51,080 nucleotides of DNA, taken from Yaniella sp. (GTDB taxonomy: Bacteria > Actinomycetota > Actinomycetes > Actinomycetales > Micrococcaceae). Shown in pieces: positions 1-8,460 of the stretch. Within the stretch, counting starts at the first letter, position 1. Each line of letters begins with the position of its first letter. The notes beneath the pieces were generated by a model. It was not told the origin of the DNA, ran no database searches, and saw only the letters and a program-made list of their open reading frames with translations. The translations under genes were made by a program, and so were the position numbers. The stretch covers positions 1-51,080 of the forward strand of contig NZ_JAKDKW010000009.1 in the NCBI RefSeq assembly GCF_030453185.1. Direction: 5' to 3'.

Positions 1-952
1 GGTGATCACCCGGCCGAGCAAAGACCCTTCGCAGGAAAACCTCTGTCTCTGGCATTGCTAGCCATCGTTTGGCCAGCCGGGCTGGGATGGGGCCGTGGCC
101 GGTGACCCAGGCTGGGGTGTCTCCGTCAGCGAAGAGTGCTTCATCGGTCATGACCACTTGGACTTCTGCCGGCACCGCAGCTGGTGCGTGCCCGTTGACG
201 CGTTGGACGAACAGGTCAGCCATAATCTGGCCGTGAGAACGCGCCTGACCGGTAGGATCGACCGGATCAGCCGTCTCACCGGAATTAACAACACTGTTGG
301 CATCCCTGGTCAGAGTCGCCAGAATACCTACGGCTTGTTGGGTGGATACCAACGCTGTCACCCACGCCATCCCGTACGCCGCGGGACGCACTGTGACCCG
401 GCGCTCTGAATAGGCGATCTCATTGCGCTCAACGGCACCGTGTTGGTCCAACCGTTCAGCATGCGCCCGAACCTTACCAGCCAACTTCCGTGGCCCAAGC
501 CCCTCAAACTGCCCGGCAATCAGCTCATCCACTGCAGTCCGGTGCTCGGGTGGAAGCCAGGAGACTTCCTTAACCACAGCCTGGACACGTTCTTCATCAA
601 GCTGACCTAACGCCAAAGCATTGAACGTTTTGGGCATATCCTGCACCAGACAGCGGGCAACTCCTACATGCTTACTACCCCGCGCCGGAGACTGACCACG
701 AGCTAATCCGATCTCCGCAGCGAGGCCGTGGCCGCGCTTGGACTGCGGGACACCGCGGGCGGCTTCTTCCTCATGGCGGTGTTGTTCTAGCTCTGCGATT
801 TCCTCGACCTCTAACGCAGCGATCCGAGCCTTTAGCCGTGCCAACGTTTGGAGCCGATCAATACATTGCGCAGAGGAGTCAGACGGCTCCAACATGTCCA
901 GCATGGCACGAGTCTGGGCCATGCTTGCTGCACCTGTCATGGAATCCGTCAT
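1..952 (-). CDS. DUF222 (13E12-repeat) family protein, 3' end outside window
   Basis: Translating the minus strand from the ATG at 952 gives 317 uninterrupted residues that run off the window edge, so the gene is partial. Residues 33-66 are charged and probably helical (RLQTLARLKARIAALEVEE). The stretch around residues 99-126 (QDMPKTFNALALGQLDEERV) and the later RKLAGKVRAHAERLD fit the DUF222 helical domain of actinobacterial 13E12-type proteins. In that family an HNH nuclease domain usually follows at the C terminus; it would lie outside the window and is not seen here. These genes are often multi-copy and their role is poorly understood. The start at 952 is favoured because a TATAAT lies six bases upstream, which suggests a leaderless message; a second ATG at 940 is possible. 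Plus-strand ORFs across this gene are shadows. Confidence 0.8.
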   Translation of the reverse strand, partial: MTDSMTGAASMAQTRAMLDMLEPSDSSAQCIDRLQTLARLKARIAALEVEEIAELEQHRHEEEAARGVPQSKRGHGLAAEIGLARGQSPARGSKHVGVARCLVQDMPKTFNALALGQLDEERVQAVVKEVSWLPPEHRTAVDELIAGQFEGLGPRKLAGKVRAHAERLDQHGAVERNEIAYSERRVTVRPAAYGMAWVTALVSTQQAVGILATLTRDANSVVNSGETADPVDPTGQARSHGQIMADLFVQRVNGHAPAAVPAEVQVVMTDEALFADGDTPAWVTGHGPIPARLAKRWLAMPETEVFLRRVFARPGDH

Positions 953-958
953 ACGTTT

Positions 959-964
959 ATTATA
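959..964 (-). promoter_or_regulatory. -10 box of the DUF222 gene (leaderless)
   Basis: A perfect TATAAT on the minus strand ends six bases before the ATG at 952. This would place the transcription start at or next to the A of the start codon. No ribosome binding site is visible and the -35 region is weak. Confidence 0.55.
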
Positions 965-1087
965 CCGGGTTAGACGCGGAAAGAGAACCCATAACGCCCA
1001 GTATTTGCTGATATTTCACATTATAATACTTGAATACTTGAGTAAAAGAATTCGGGAATTTCGCAAGCTCACCAGGCCATTTAAATG

Positions 1088-1125
1088 CGTTGCTCGCCAG
1101 AGAATATTTATTTTGGCGAGCAACG
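1088..1125. terminator. 12-bp perfect stem-loop between terC and the DUF222 gene
   Basis: Arms 1088-1099 (CGTTGCTCGCCA) and 1114-1125 are perfect reverse complements around a 14-base AT-rich loop. The hairpin lies 15 bases past the terC stop on the minus strand and is followed there by an AT-rich stretch, so it most likely terminates terC. The U-tract is weak. The rest of the gap between the two genes is AT-rich and holds nothing else I can identify. Confidence 0.6.
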
Positions 1126-1140
1126 AACAACTACGACAGC

Positions 1141-2457
1141 CTAGTCGTTGAGGTTGGATCCCTTCGACTCTTCGGAGGATTTTCCGTTAGTGTCAGGGGC
1201 CAAGACAGGCCCGTCTGTAGTGACGATTTTTTGCGAGGTTACGGCTGGAATACCTCGGTGATTCGCGTCTTCGAGCCGGGTTTCGTGTGCGATTCGAATG
1301 ATGGCAGACCATTGGTCTTTGTGCTTAATGAGTTCCTCGAGATAGCGGTGTTCGGTTGCTTCCGCTTGCTGAGTCCAATAGTCCATCTTCTCTGCAGCTT
1401 CCTTGCGTTCCTCTACGGAGGTATCCTCGGCGAGCTGTGAGTAACGGTGTGCAAACTTCTCGGCGTTTTGCAGCGCACGAAGTGCCTTACCGCGAGGACT
1501 TGCGAGCGACCAGACGATGGTGAGTATCAGGATCCCAATGATGACCAACAGGGACATGCCCGTGGACGGCTCAGCGACTGGAACGTCCTGACCGTCATAG
1601 ATGAATGGCAGGTTGTTCTGGCTCAGTGCGTGCAGCATGAGCTTGACGCCGATAAAGCCAAGAATCGCAGCCAGGCCGTAACCGAGGTAGACCAGACGGT
1701 CCAATAGGCCATCGATCAAGAAGTACAGCTGGCGTAGACCCAGCAGCGCAAAGGCGTTTGCCGTAAAGACGATATATGGCTCTTGCGTCAGTCCATAGAT
1801 GGCGGGGATGGAGTCGATTGCGAAAATGATATCGGTGGCGCCGATAGCAACCATGACCAAGAGCATCGGTGTGACCAGGCGCTTACCGTCAACTTTAGTG
1901 ATGAGTTTATCGCCATCGTATTGTTCTGAAACCGGCAAGATCTTCCGGGCGAAGCGAACCATGAAGTTGTCGGCTTCGGAGCCTGCTTCATCCGCCGAAG
2001 AAAACTCGGATTTCAGTTGCTGACCGGCAAGTATCAGTAGGAAAATACCGAAAATGTAGAATGCGTCGGTCCAGACTTCAAGAATCGCTGCGCCGGCGAG
2101 AATAAAGATCGTCCGGCTGATCAGAGCGAAGGCGATACCGAAGAGCAGCACCTTTTGTTGATACTGCCGCGGCACATTGAAGCTCGTCAAAATGATCATA
2201 AAGACGAACAGGTTATCTACCGATAATGCCTTTTCAGTAATGAAGCCCGCATAATATTCAATAGCGTGGTCGGTATCCCCGAAGGCAAAGAAAACTAAAC
2301 CAAATGCCAGGGCAATGCCGACATAAATTGCCGACCAAAGTGCTGCCTCTTTGAGCGTGGGGATATGAGCTTTTCTTACGTGGAAGAAATAGTCGAAGAG
2401 GATGAGGCCGATGATCACAGCAATTGTGATGCCCCAGGTTACACCGGTGATCTCCAT
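1141..2457 (-). CDS. TerC-family integral membrane protein (probable metal exporter)
   Basis: A 438-residue polytopic membrane protein with the TerC signature. The paired acidic motifs are LSVDNLFVFM (D81-N82) and DIIFAIDSIPA (D209, D215), which in this family are thought to line a metal-transport site. Membrane segments cover roughly residues 8-30, 40-60, 70-95, 103-125, 133-147, 197-220, 228-250, 258-278 and 300-320. After residue 320 comes an unusually long charged cytosolic tail of about 118 residues, partly coiled-coil-like (SVEERKEAAEKMDYW), ending in a Ser/Glu-rich stretch. Several TerC relatives export Mn2+ or help load metalloenzymes; tellurite resistance is the historical name only. 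The leader at 2494-2601 resembles a Mn2+ riboswitch, which supports a manganese role. GGAAGGA upstream of the ATG at 2457 is the ribosome binding site. Confidence 0.88.
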   Translation of the reverse strand: MEITGVTWGITIAVIIGLILFDYFFHVRKAHIPTLKEAALWSAIYVGIALAFGLVFFAFGDTDHAIEYYAGFITEKALSVDNLFVFMIILTSFNVPRQYQQKVLLFGIAFALISRTIFILAGAAILEVWTDAFYIFGIFLLILAGQQLKSEFSSADEAGSEADNFMVRFARKILPVSEQYDGDKLITKVDGKRLVTPMLLVMVAIGATDIIFAIDSIPAIYGLTQEPYIVFTANAFALLGLRQLYFLIDGLLDRLVYLGYGLAAILGFIGVKLMLHALSQNNLPFIYDGQDVPVAEPSTGMSLLVIIGILILTIVWSLASPRGKALRALQNAEKFAHRYSQLAEDTSVEERKEAAEKMDYWTQQAEATEHRYLEELIKHKDQWSAIIRIAHETRLEDANHRGIPAVTSQKIVTTDGPVLAPDTNGKSSEESKGSNLND

Positions 2458-2493
2458 ATGAAGGGAGTCCTTCCTAATTTTAGGTAACTTCTA

Positions 2494-2601
2494 GCCCACA
2501 AGTCTCTCCCCCGACGTTTACAACGGGGCCCGCATCCGGCCGAACAGCGATGTTCGACGTGCTGACGTCTGCGGAACTTCTGGGATACTCCCTTGTTCGG
2601 C
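2494..2601 (-). promoter_or_regulatory. candidate yybP-ykoY (Mn2+) riboswitch in the terC leader
   Basis: The minus-strand leader folds into a closed multi-helix element. A closing stem is formed by GCCGAACAAG (2601-2592) with CTTGTGGGC (2502-2494): five plus three pairs with a small internal loop. The closing stem is followed at once by GGGAGTAtccc, which resembles the conserved GGGGAGUA loop of yybP-ykoY RNAs. Inside are GACGT-cagc-ACGTC (2569-2556), CGAACA-tcgc-TGTTCG (2556-2541) and CCCCG/CGGGG (2528-2509). The CGTCAGCACG core also resembles the family. yybP-ykoY elements sense Mn2+ and commonly precede terC genes. The call rests on motif memory and context; a covariance-model search was not run. 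How the element would switch expression is not clear from the sequence. Confidence 0.6.
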
Positions 2602-2673
2602 ATTGACTATATCAGCAATGCGGCGCTGGTAAAGACTCCTCTTGAGACGTGGGGGCAAGCGCGCCAGGGTCGT

Positions 2674-4818
2674 TTATGCGTGGCCCTCGCGTTGCATATC
2701 GCGAAGCTCTTTTTTGAGCTCGTGGACTTCGTCACGCAGCCGTGCGGCGAGCTCGAAGTTGAGATCGATGGCTGCTTGGTGCATCTGATCTGACATTTGC
2801 TGAATGAGATCCGTGAGATCCTTCGCCGGCACTGCCGCCAGTTTGGCAACCTTACCGTCTTCCGAAGCCATGTTCGCTTGCTGCTGTTCTTCGGTAATGG
2901 TGGCTGTGTAACCGCGATTGCCCATGCCGTAGTCGAAGCCAGTTTTAATGCCGGCCATCCCGGACATCAAATCCTGCGTGTCTGCGTCTTCACGTGCGAG
3001 CTGATCAGTAATATCAGCAATCTTCTTCCGCAATGGTTGCGGATCAATGCCGTGCTTCTTATTGTGCGCAATTTGTATTTCACGACGACGGTTCGTCTCG
3101 TCAATGGCAAATTCCATGGAGGCTGTGACCTTATCCGCATACATGTGGACTTCGCCCGATACGTTACGAGCTGCACGACCGATGGTCTGAATGAGCGACC
3201 GGTTTGATCGGAGGAAGCCCTCTTTATCGGCATCCAGAATCGATACGAGCGAGACTTCTGGCAGGTCCAACCCTTCACGGAGGAGGTTAATACCTACTAG
3301 TACGTCAAAGACACCTTTGCGGAGTTCGGTCATGAGCTCAACGCGTCGGAGGGTGTCGACATCGGAGTGGAGGTACTGGACTTTGACACCGTGTTCCACC
3401 AAATATTCGGTGAGGTCCTCGGCCATGCGTTTAGTTAACGTGGTCACCAGGACGCGCTCGTTGCGTTCGACGCGCAGGTTGATTTCGTCCATGAGGTCGT
3501 CAATTTGTCCTTTGGTTTCTTTGACGACGATCTGCGGGTCAAGGAGACCGGTCGGACGAATAATTTGCTCCACTACCCCATCGGCTTGTGACAGTTCATA
3601 GGGGCCCGGGGTGGCGGACATATAGACGGTCTGACCGATGCGTTCCAGGAACTCGTCCCATTTCAGGGGACGGTTATCCAAAGCGGAGGGCAATCGGAAC
3701 CCGTGGTCCACGAGGGTGCGCTTTCGCGAGGCGTCGCCCTCGTACATCCCGCCAATTTGTGGAACAGTAACGTGTGATTCGTCGATCACCAGCAGAAAAT
3801 CATCCGGGAAATAGTCGATCAGTGTGTGCGGGGCGGAACCTTGAGACCGCCCGTCAATATGACGTGAGTAGTTTTCAATGCCATTGCAGTAGCCCATCTG
3901 CTGCATCATTTCTAAGTCGTACGTGGTGCGCATACGTAGGCGCTGGGCTTCCAGGAGCTTGTCCTGGGATTCAAGTTCGGCAAGCCGTACCCGCAGCTCG
4001 TCTTCGATATCTTTGATGGCGCGAGTCATACGCTCGTCACCGGCAACGTAGTGCGAGGCAGGGAAGATATACATTTCTTCCTCTTCTCGAACGATGTGAC
4101 CGGTGAGCGGGTGCAGTGTTTGGATGGAGTCAATCTCATCGCCGAAGAATTCGATGCGTACGGCTAATTCCTCGTACATCGGAATGATTTCGACAGTATC
4201 ACCGCGGACGCGGAAGGTGCCCCGGTGGAAGTCAGCGTCGTTACGGGCATATTGCATCTGCACGAATTGGCGTAGCAGGTCATCGCGGTCCATGAGATCG
4301 CCGACTTTCACGGTCACCATTTGAGCGATGTATTCCTCGGGGGTACCCAAACCGAAGATTGAGGAAACGGTGGCGACGACCAGCGTGTCGCGACGGGTCA
4401 GAAGTGCGTTAGTAGCCGAGTGGCGGAGGCGTTCGACTTCTTCGTTGATGGAGGAGTCTTTTTCGATGAACGTATCGGTCTGCGGTACGTACGCCTCAGG
4501 CTGGTAGTAGTCGTAGTACGAGACGAAGTATTCGATGGCGTTGTTGGGCAGCAGGTCTCGGAATTCGTTGGCCAACTGTGCGGCGAGGGTCTTGTTTTGC
4601 ACCAGCACGAGTGTGGGACGCTGCAAGCGTTCCACCAACCAGGCCGCCGTGGCAGATTTACCGGTACCGGTGGCACCCATCAGCACCACATCTTTTTCCC
4701 CGCCGTCAACCCGCTCGGCGAGTTCAGCAATAGCCTGGGGCTGATCCCCGGCAGGTTCGTAGGGGGCCTCTACCTTAAAGGGCGCAACAACACGGTTAAT
4801 CTCTCGGGCCATACTCAT
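2674..4818 (-). CDS. uvrB: UvrABC excision nuclease subunit B
   Basis: UvrB is the damage-verifying helicase of nucleotide excision repair. It receives lesions from UvrA and recruits UvrC. From the ATG at 4818 the protein has 714 residues, normal for the family. Walker A is GATGTGKS at residues 48-55. The beta-hairpin that clamps DNA is recognisable in [19 protein letters not shown] near residue 95. The DEAD-like motif is [10 protein letters not shown], and helicase motifs VI region QTIGRAARN is present. The C-terminal UVR motif ([20 protein letters not shown]) that binds UvrC is intact. Starts are possible at 4827, 4818 and 4812; 4818 is chosen because TAACAT lies seven bases upstream, giving a leaderless transcript. 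A LexA-box-like dyad overlaps the -35. Confidence 0.97.
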   Translation of the reverse strand: MSMAREINRVVAPFKVEAPYEPAGDQPQAIAELAERVDGGEKDVVLMGATGTGKSATAAWLVERLQRPTLVLVQNKTLAAQLANEFRDLLPNNAIEYFVSYYDYYQPEAYVPQTDTFIEKDSSINEEVERLRHSATNALLTRRDTLVVATVSSIFGLGTPEEYIAQMVTVKVGDLMDRDDLLRQFVQMQYARNDADFHRGTFRVRGDTVEIIPMYEELAVRIEFFGDEIDSIQTLHPLTGHIVREEEEMYIFPASHYVAGDERMTRAIKDIEDELRVRLAELESQDKLLEAQRLRMRTTYDLEMMQQMGYCNGIENYSRHIDGRSQGSAPHTLIDYFPDDFLLVIDESHVTVPQIGGMYEGDASRKRTLVDHGFRLPSALDNRPLKWDEFLERIGQTVYMSATPGPYELSQADGVVEQIIRPTGLLDPQIVVKETKGQIDDLMDEINLRVERNERVLVTTLTKRMAEDLTEYLVEHGVKVQYLHSDVDTLRRVELMTELRKGVFDVLVGINLLREGLDLPEVSLVSILDADKEGFLRSNRSLIQTIGRAARNVSGEVHMYADKVTASMEFAIDETNRRREIQIAHNKKHGIDPQPLRKKIADITDQLAREDADTQDLMSGMAGIKTGFDYGMGNRGYTATITEEQQQANMASEDGKVAKLAAVPAKDLTDLIQQMSDQMHQAAIDLNFELAARLRDEVHELKKELRDMQREGHA

Positions 4819-4825
4819 GACCCAC

Positions 4826-4862
4826 ATGTTACGCCTGTCGGAATGGCGTGACCACCTGTTCG
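4826..4862 (-). promoter_or_regulatory. uvrB promoter with overlapping LexA-box-like dyad
   Basis: On the minus strand TGGTCA (4854-4849) and TAACAT (4831-4826) are separated by 17 bases, and the -10 ends seven bases before the ATG at 4818. CGAACAGGTGGTCA (4862-4849) overlaps the -35. It matches the actinobacterial/Bacillus SOS box CGAAC-N4-GTTCG except for GGTC in place of GTTC and the last base. SOS control is an inference. Confidence 0.45.
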
Positions 4863-4877
4863 CCCGCTGGCTAAGGG

Positions 4878-6047
4878 TTAGCTGAAGAGCATCAGCACGT
4901 AAACCACGAAGAGTATCAGGTGCGGCAATGCGTGCATTACGGTGAGTTTTGGCGCCAAGAAATTCGTGATGGTGACCAGCATAGTAACTGCCAACAGCGC
5001 AATATTGACGGCGGATTCGGCGAGGACTACGGTCTGCCCGGTTGCCAATCCGATCAGTAACACCGCCGGAATCGTAAATGACACCGTAGAGACGAGTGCC
5101 CCGTGGCAGAGGTTAATGACGCGTTGCATTTCGCCGGCCAATCCTGCTCGCAGTGCCGTGATTGTTTCGGGGAGGAACACAATAGCGGCAATCAGGACGC
5201 CGGCCAGTTCAATGGGTAAATTCGTGCGGCCTAAGCCATCATCAAGCAGGGCGGCCATGTGCTGGGCAAGGATAATCACCGGGATGACGGTGATGACCAG
5301 CAGCAGGATACGCAGCAGTATTTCTGCGCGGTGTGCCCGGAAAATTTCACCGATCGGTTGACGCGGTGACGGGGTATCGTCATCGGCACCCCCGGAGCTA
5401 TGACCGCGCGAGGCAGCGATGCTCATTGGATCGGTTTCGGCAAAATGATGTGGCTGGTGAAACATTTGCCGGTACAAGAAATATGTATAGCTCAGCAGGG
5501 TGCCCACCGCGATGGTGATGGCCACTCCGGGCGGATAAGTCCCCTGGTGGTCCAGTTGGGCTGGGAGGACGAATGCTAGTGCCAACAGCATGATGAGCAT
5601 CCCCGAATAGCTAGCGGTTCCGGTGTGGTTGTGGCCTAGCGGTCCGTGCTTGTGTGTGGCAATGAATACGGCTGCACCGACCACCAGATTCAGGATGATC
5701 ATCGAGACGGCCATGACCGAATCACGACCGATAGTAGTGTGGTCGCCGGGGCCGAGCATCACCGCCGAAATGAGGATCACCTCAATGAGCACAATGGAGA
5801 TGGTCAACACCAGGGAGCCATAGGGGTCCCCCATGCGCCGGGCAAGTTGTTCTGCTTGCGTGACCACGCCGAAGGAACACACCGTGATGATGACCACGAC
5901 GCCGGCCAAAACGAGGGCGAGCGTGACGCTAGGAACCGGTGGAGTGAGGAGGTGTTGTGTGGCAGCCAAGACGAGAACAGCGACCCAACCGATGACGACG
6001 CGCGCCATCGCGTTCGGGGTGAAAACCTGTGAACGCGTTGTGATCAT
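4878..6047 (-). CDS. chaA: ChaA-like Ca2+/H+ (cation/proton) antiporter
   Basis: A 389-residue membrane protein of the Ca2+:cation antiporter superfamily. The two inverted halves each carry an acidic helix motif: [20 protein letters not shown] in the first and [19 protein letters not shown] in the second. These correspond to the alpha-repeats that bind Ca2+ or Na+ in ChaA-type exchangers. Roughly eleven hydrophobic segments are visible, with a polar His/Asp/Ser-rich central loop (around [19 protein letters not shown]) between the halves and a short [10 protein letters not shown] loop that might touch metal. The start at 6047 overlaps the coaE stop as ATGA, so the two genes are translationally coupled; an upstream in-frame ATG at 6071 lies inside coaE and is less likely. 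Together with the Mrp operon it suggests strong cation and pH homeostasis. Ion specificity cannot be read from sequence. Confidence 0.82.
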   Translation of the reverse strand: MITTRSQVFTPNAMARVVIGWVAVLVLAATQHLLTPPVPSVTLALVLAGVVVIITVCSFGVVTQAEQLARRMGDPYGSLVLTISIVLIEVILISAVMLGPGDHTTIGRDSVMAVSMIILNLVVGAAVFIATHKHGPLGHNHTGTASYSGMLIMLLALAFVLPAQLDHQGTYPPGVAITIAVGTLLSYTYFLYRQMFHQPHHFAETDPMSIAASRGHSSGGADDDTPSPRQPIGEIFRAHRAEILLRILLLVITVIPVIILAQHMAALLDDGLGRTNLPIELAGVLIAAIVFLPETITALRAGLAGEMQRVINLCHGALVSTVSFTIPAVLLIGLATGQTVVLAESAVNIALLAVTMLVTITNFLAPKLTVMHALPHLILFVVYVLMLFS

Positions 6048-6649
6048 TGGTTCTCGGACAACTGCGCCCACACGGCGTCGACTTGGGCTTCGGTATCGGC
6101 CAGAGTGCCAGAGTTGTCGATCAGCCAGTCAGCCACCTCGCGGCGTTGGGCATCGGTGGCCTGCGCAGCAATGCGTGCAGTGGCGTCCTCGATACTCATG
6201 CCGCGGGCCTCAACCAGTCGCTGCAAACGGGTGTCGTGGTGGGTGTCTACGACAATGACACCATCGAATTGGTCTGACTGGCCGGTTTCGACCAGCAACG
6301 GAATGTCCTGAATAATGACGGCGTGCTCCGGATCGGCGGCCAGTGCCTTTTCGCGCAGTCGGGCGGATTCGGCTCGTACGGCCGGATGAACAATACCGTT
6401 GAGCCGCTCGCGGGCAGCGTCGTCGTTAAACACGATACTGGCCAGGGCGGCACGGTCCAACCGACCGGCTTCATCGAGGAGATGCTCCCCAAACGTTTCC
6501 ACGACTTCGGCGAGGACTTGTTGGCCTGGTTCCATGACGGCGCGTGAAATTGCGTCCGCGTCGATAATGGTTGCGCCGCGTTCGGCGAAGAACGTGGCAA
6601 CGGTGGATTTTCCGGATCCGATGCCGCCTGTCAGGGCGAGATGACGCAT
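6044..6649 (-). CDS. coaE: dephospho-CoA kinase
   Basis: CoaE catalyses the last step of coenzyme A synthesis, ATP-dependent phosphorylation of the 3'-hydroxyl of dephospho-CoA. The protein has 201 residues, typical for the short bacterial form. The P-loop GGIGSGKST lies at residues 8-16, followed by the DADAISRAVMEPGQ substrate motif and the VIQDIPLLVETGQ motif in the middle. The LID-region Arg residues and the C-terminal DWLIDNSGTLADTEAQV, typical of CoaE, are present. AGGAG sits five bases before the ATG. The gene starts 26 bases from the divergent yigZ start at 6676 and is followed by the antiporter in an ATGA overlap. Confidence 0.95.
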   Translation of the reverse strand: MRHLALTGGIGSGKSTVATFFAERGATIIDADAISRAVMEPGQQVLAEVVETFGEHLLDEAGRLDRAALASIVFNDDAARERLNGIVHPAVRAESARLREKALAADPEHAVIIQDIPLLVETGQSDQFDGVIVVDTHHDTRLQRLVEARGMSIEDATARIAAQATDAQRREVADWLIDNSGTLADTEAQVDAVWAQLSENQ

Positions 6650-6662
6650 GAGTTCTCCTGGG

Positions 6663-6668
6663 TAGACT
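6663..6668 (+). promoter_or_regulatory. -10 box of the yigZ-methyltransferase-trpF unit
   Basis: TAGACT ends seven bases before the ATG at 6676, so the message probably begins at that codon. This favours 6676 over the in-frame ATG at 6670, which would start only two bases after the hexamer. Confidence 0.45.
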
Positions 6669-6675
6669 TATGGAC

Positions 6676-7374
6676 ATGCAACATGCCGATTCTGCTCGTA
6701 ATAGACGTTATACCGTGGTGGCTCACCGCGATTTAGTGAAGGTCACCTTAGATATCCGCCGTTCTGAGTTTATCGGTATGATCCGTCGCGTGGATTCTGA
6801 AGACGAAGCTCGTGCCTGGATTGATGAGGTACGGGGCGAACATCACGCGGCAACGCACGTTGTGCCCGCGTTTGTCCTGGGCGCAGATCGGGACGTGCAG
6901 CGGTCCTCTGATGACGGCGAGCCAGCGGGCACAGCCGGTATGCCCATGATCCAGGCCCTGACCAATTACCGGGCGGTGCATGACGGCGAAGAATTCTCGG
7001 ATGTGTCGGATATTTGTGCCATTGTGGTGCGCTATTTTGGCGGGGTGAAACTTGGTGCCGGTGGTCTGGTCCGCGCATATTCAGATACTGCGGTCGCCGC
7101 ATTGGAACAAACGCCGCTGATTGTCCGGAAGCGAATGCTGGTGGTGACCGTTGAGGCGCCGCACGCCGACGTGGGACGCGTAGAGAACGAGCTCCGGTCG
7201 GCCCACTATGAGGTCTTGGGTACTGAATACGCTGGTCGCGCGGCTACCGTGACGGTGGGCTTGGATGACGCCGATAACGCACTGGCAGACTTTAACGGCC
7301 ACTTAGCCTCGATGACCGCCGGTGAGTCCCAGGGCGTGGCCATTGGTACTCAGTGGCAGGATGTGGCCCGATGA
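6676..7374 (+). CDS. yigZ: YigZ/IMPACT-family protein
   Basis: A 232-residue member of the YigZ (UPF0029/IMPACT) family. The N-terminal IMPACT domain shows the family motifs HHAATHVVPAFVLG, SSDDGEPAGTAGMPMIQAL and VVRYFGGVKLGAGGLVRAY at about residues 55-140. The C-terminal third is the ferredoxin-like domain usual for bacterial members (VTVEAPHADVGRVENELR). Eukaryotic IMPACT regulates the translational stress kinase GCN2; the bacterial role is uncertain, and a link to ribosome or RNA metabolism is only suggested. The start is taken at 6676 because of the -10 position; 6670 would add two residues. The stop overlaps the next gene's ATG as ATGA, so yigZ and the methyltransferase are co-translated. 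Confidence 0.9.
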   Translation: MQHADSARNRRYTVVAHRDLVKVTLDIRRSEFIGMIRRVDSEDEARAWIDEVRGEHHAATHVVPAFVLGADRDVQRSSDDGEPAGTAGMPMIQALTNYRAVHDGEEFSDVSDICAIVVRYFGGVKLGAGGLVRAYSDTAVAALEQTPLIVRKRMLVVTVEAPHADVGRVENELRSAHYEVLGTEYAGRAATVTVGLDDADNALADFNGHLASMTAGESQGVAIGTQWQDVAR

Positions 7375-8456
7375 CCAACGAGCTGTTTGCCCCCGATAAT
7401 GTGGATCGGATGTTGCTGCGCGTGCTCGAAGAGACCTTCGTAGCGGAGCCGTGGCGGAAAACCGCACCGATTGTGGTGATCAATGATGCCACCGGTGCAT
7501 TGAGCGACTGGGCTGTGAAACATGACCTTGATGTGCGCTTCGTGCAGGATTCAGCGGCTTTGGGTGCGGCACAAGCACCGGTCACCGGGACGGTTGCTAC
7601 CAGCCTAAGTCCCGAGGCTCTCAACGGTGCGGCCACGGTGGTATATCGGCTCGCACGCCCCCTAGAAGCGTTGGAAGAACTCGCCTGGCAGGTTGCTGCC
7701 TGGGCAGATCCGCGGGTGCTCCTATTGGCGGGACAGTTACAACGGCACCTGAATTTTTCGATGAATAATGTGCTGGCGGCTGTATTCGAAGATGTCTCGG
7801 CATCGCGGGGCTATCACAAGGCCAGAGCCTTGCGTGCCGCTTCACCGAAGCCCGTGATCGGTCACGGTCCACCGCGCATGCCCAGAAAAAACAGTGTCAC
7901 GATTGCTTCTGCCTCGCTTGAACTTCGCGCTTTCGGGCTAACATTTGGTGCAGCCAAATTGGATCCAGGAACCCGATTCTTACTCGAAACACTGTTCACG
8001 CAAGCTGTGGATTCCTTTGCGGCGGGGAGCACCGCAGTGGATTTGGGATGTGGTAACGGCACCATCGCTGCCGTATTGGCCAAGAAGACGCGGGATGTAG
8101 CAATCGTCGCGACCGATGATTCTGCTTCAGCGGTCCGATCGACCTTGGCGACTCTGGCTGCCAATAATATCGACGACGTGGACGTGCTCCATCAATCCGG
8201 GCTCGTCACGCTTGGAGATGCCTCGGTCGATACGATTGTCTTGAATCCACCGTTTCATGATGGCACTGAAATTACCGGTGATATCGCGCAGTTTCTCTTT
8301 TCCGAAGCCGCACGCGTGTTGAAACCCGGGGGCATCTTGTGGACGGTTTTTAATGCATCCCGCGGGTATCGAAAATCGTTGACGAAGCTGGTGGGGCCAA
8401 CGGAACAGATTACTCGCAATCAGCGTTTCATTATTACCCGATCACAGAAAGTATAG
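7371..8456 (+). CDS. RsmC/RlmG-like SAM-dependent rRNA methyltransferase
   Basis: A 361-residue protein with the two-domain layout of RsmC and RlmG, which methylate the exocyclic amine of guanines in rRNA. The N-terminal half (residues 1-170) is a degenerate methyltransferase-like domain without a SAM motif. The C-terminal half carries the catalytic domain: AFGLTFGAAKLDPGTRFLLE, then SAM motif I VDLGCGNGTIAAVLA, then the catalytic NPPFH motif, then EAARVLKPGGILWTVFN. NPPFH is the mark of N2-guanine methyltransferases acting on RNA. The target base cannot be told from sequence, so no symbol is given. The ATGA overlap with yigZ decides the start at 7371; the in-frame upstream codon at 7353 would lie inside yigZ. 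trpF follows after four bases. Confidence 0.87.
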   Translation: MTNELFAPDNVDRMLLRVLEETFVAEPWRKTAPIVVINDATGALSDWAVKHDLDVRFVQDSAALGAAQAPVTGTVATSLSPEALNGAATVVYRLARPLEALEELAWQVAAWADPRVLLLAGQLQRHLNFSMNNVLAAVFEDVSASRGYHKARALRAASPKPVIGHGPPRMPRKNSVTIASASLELRAFGLTFGAAKLDPGTRFLLETLFTQAVDSFAAGSTAVDLGCGNGTIAAVLAKKTRDVAIVATDDSASAVRSTLATLAANNIDDVDVLHQSGLVTLGDASVDTIVLNPPFHDGTEITGDIAQFLFSEAARVLKPGGILWTVFNASRGYRKSLTKLVGPTEQITRNQRFIITRSQKV

Positions 8457-8460
8457 GGAT

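Noticed and set aside
95-1151. Plus-strand frames 95-409, 423-605 and 738-1151
   Set aside because: They are antisense to the DUF222 gene, which has strong family similarity on the minus strand.
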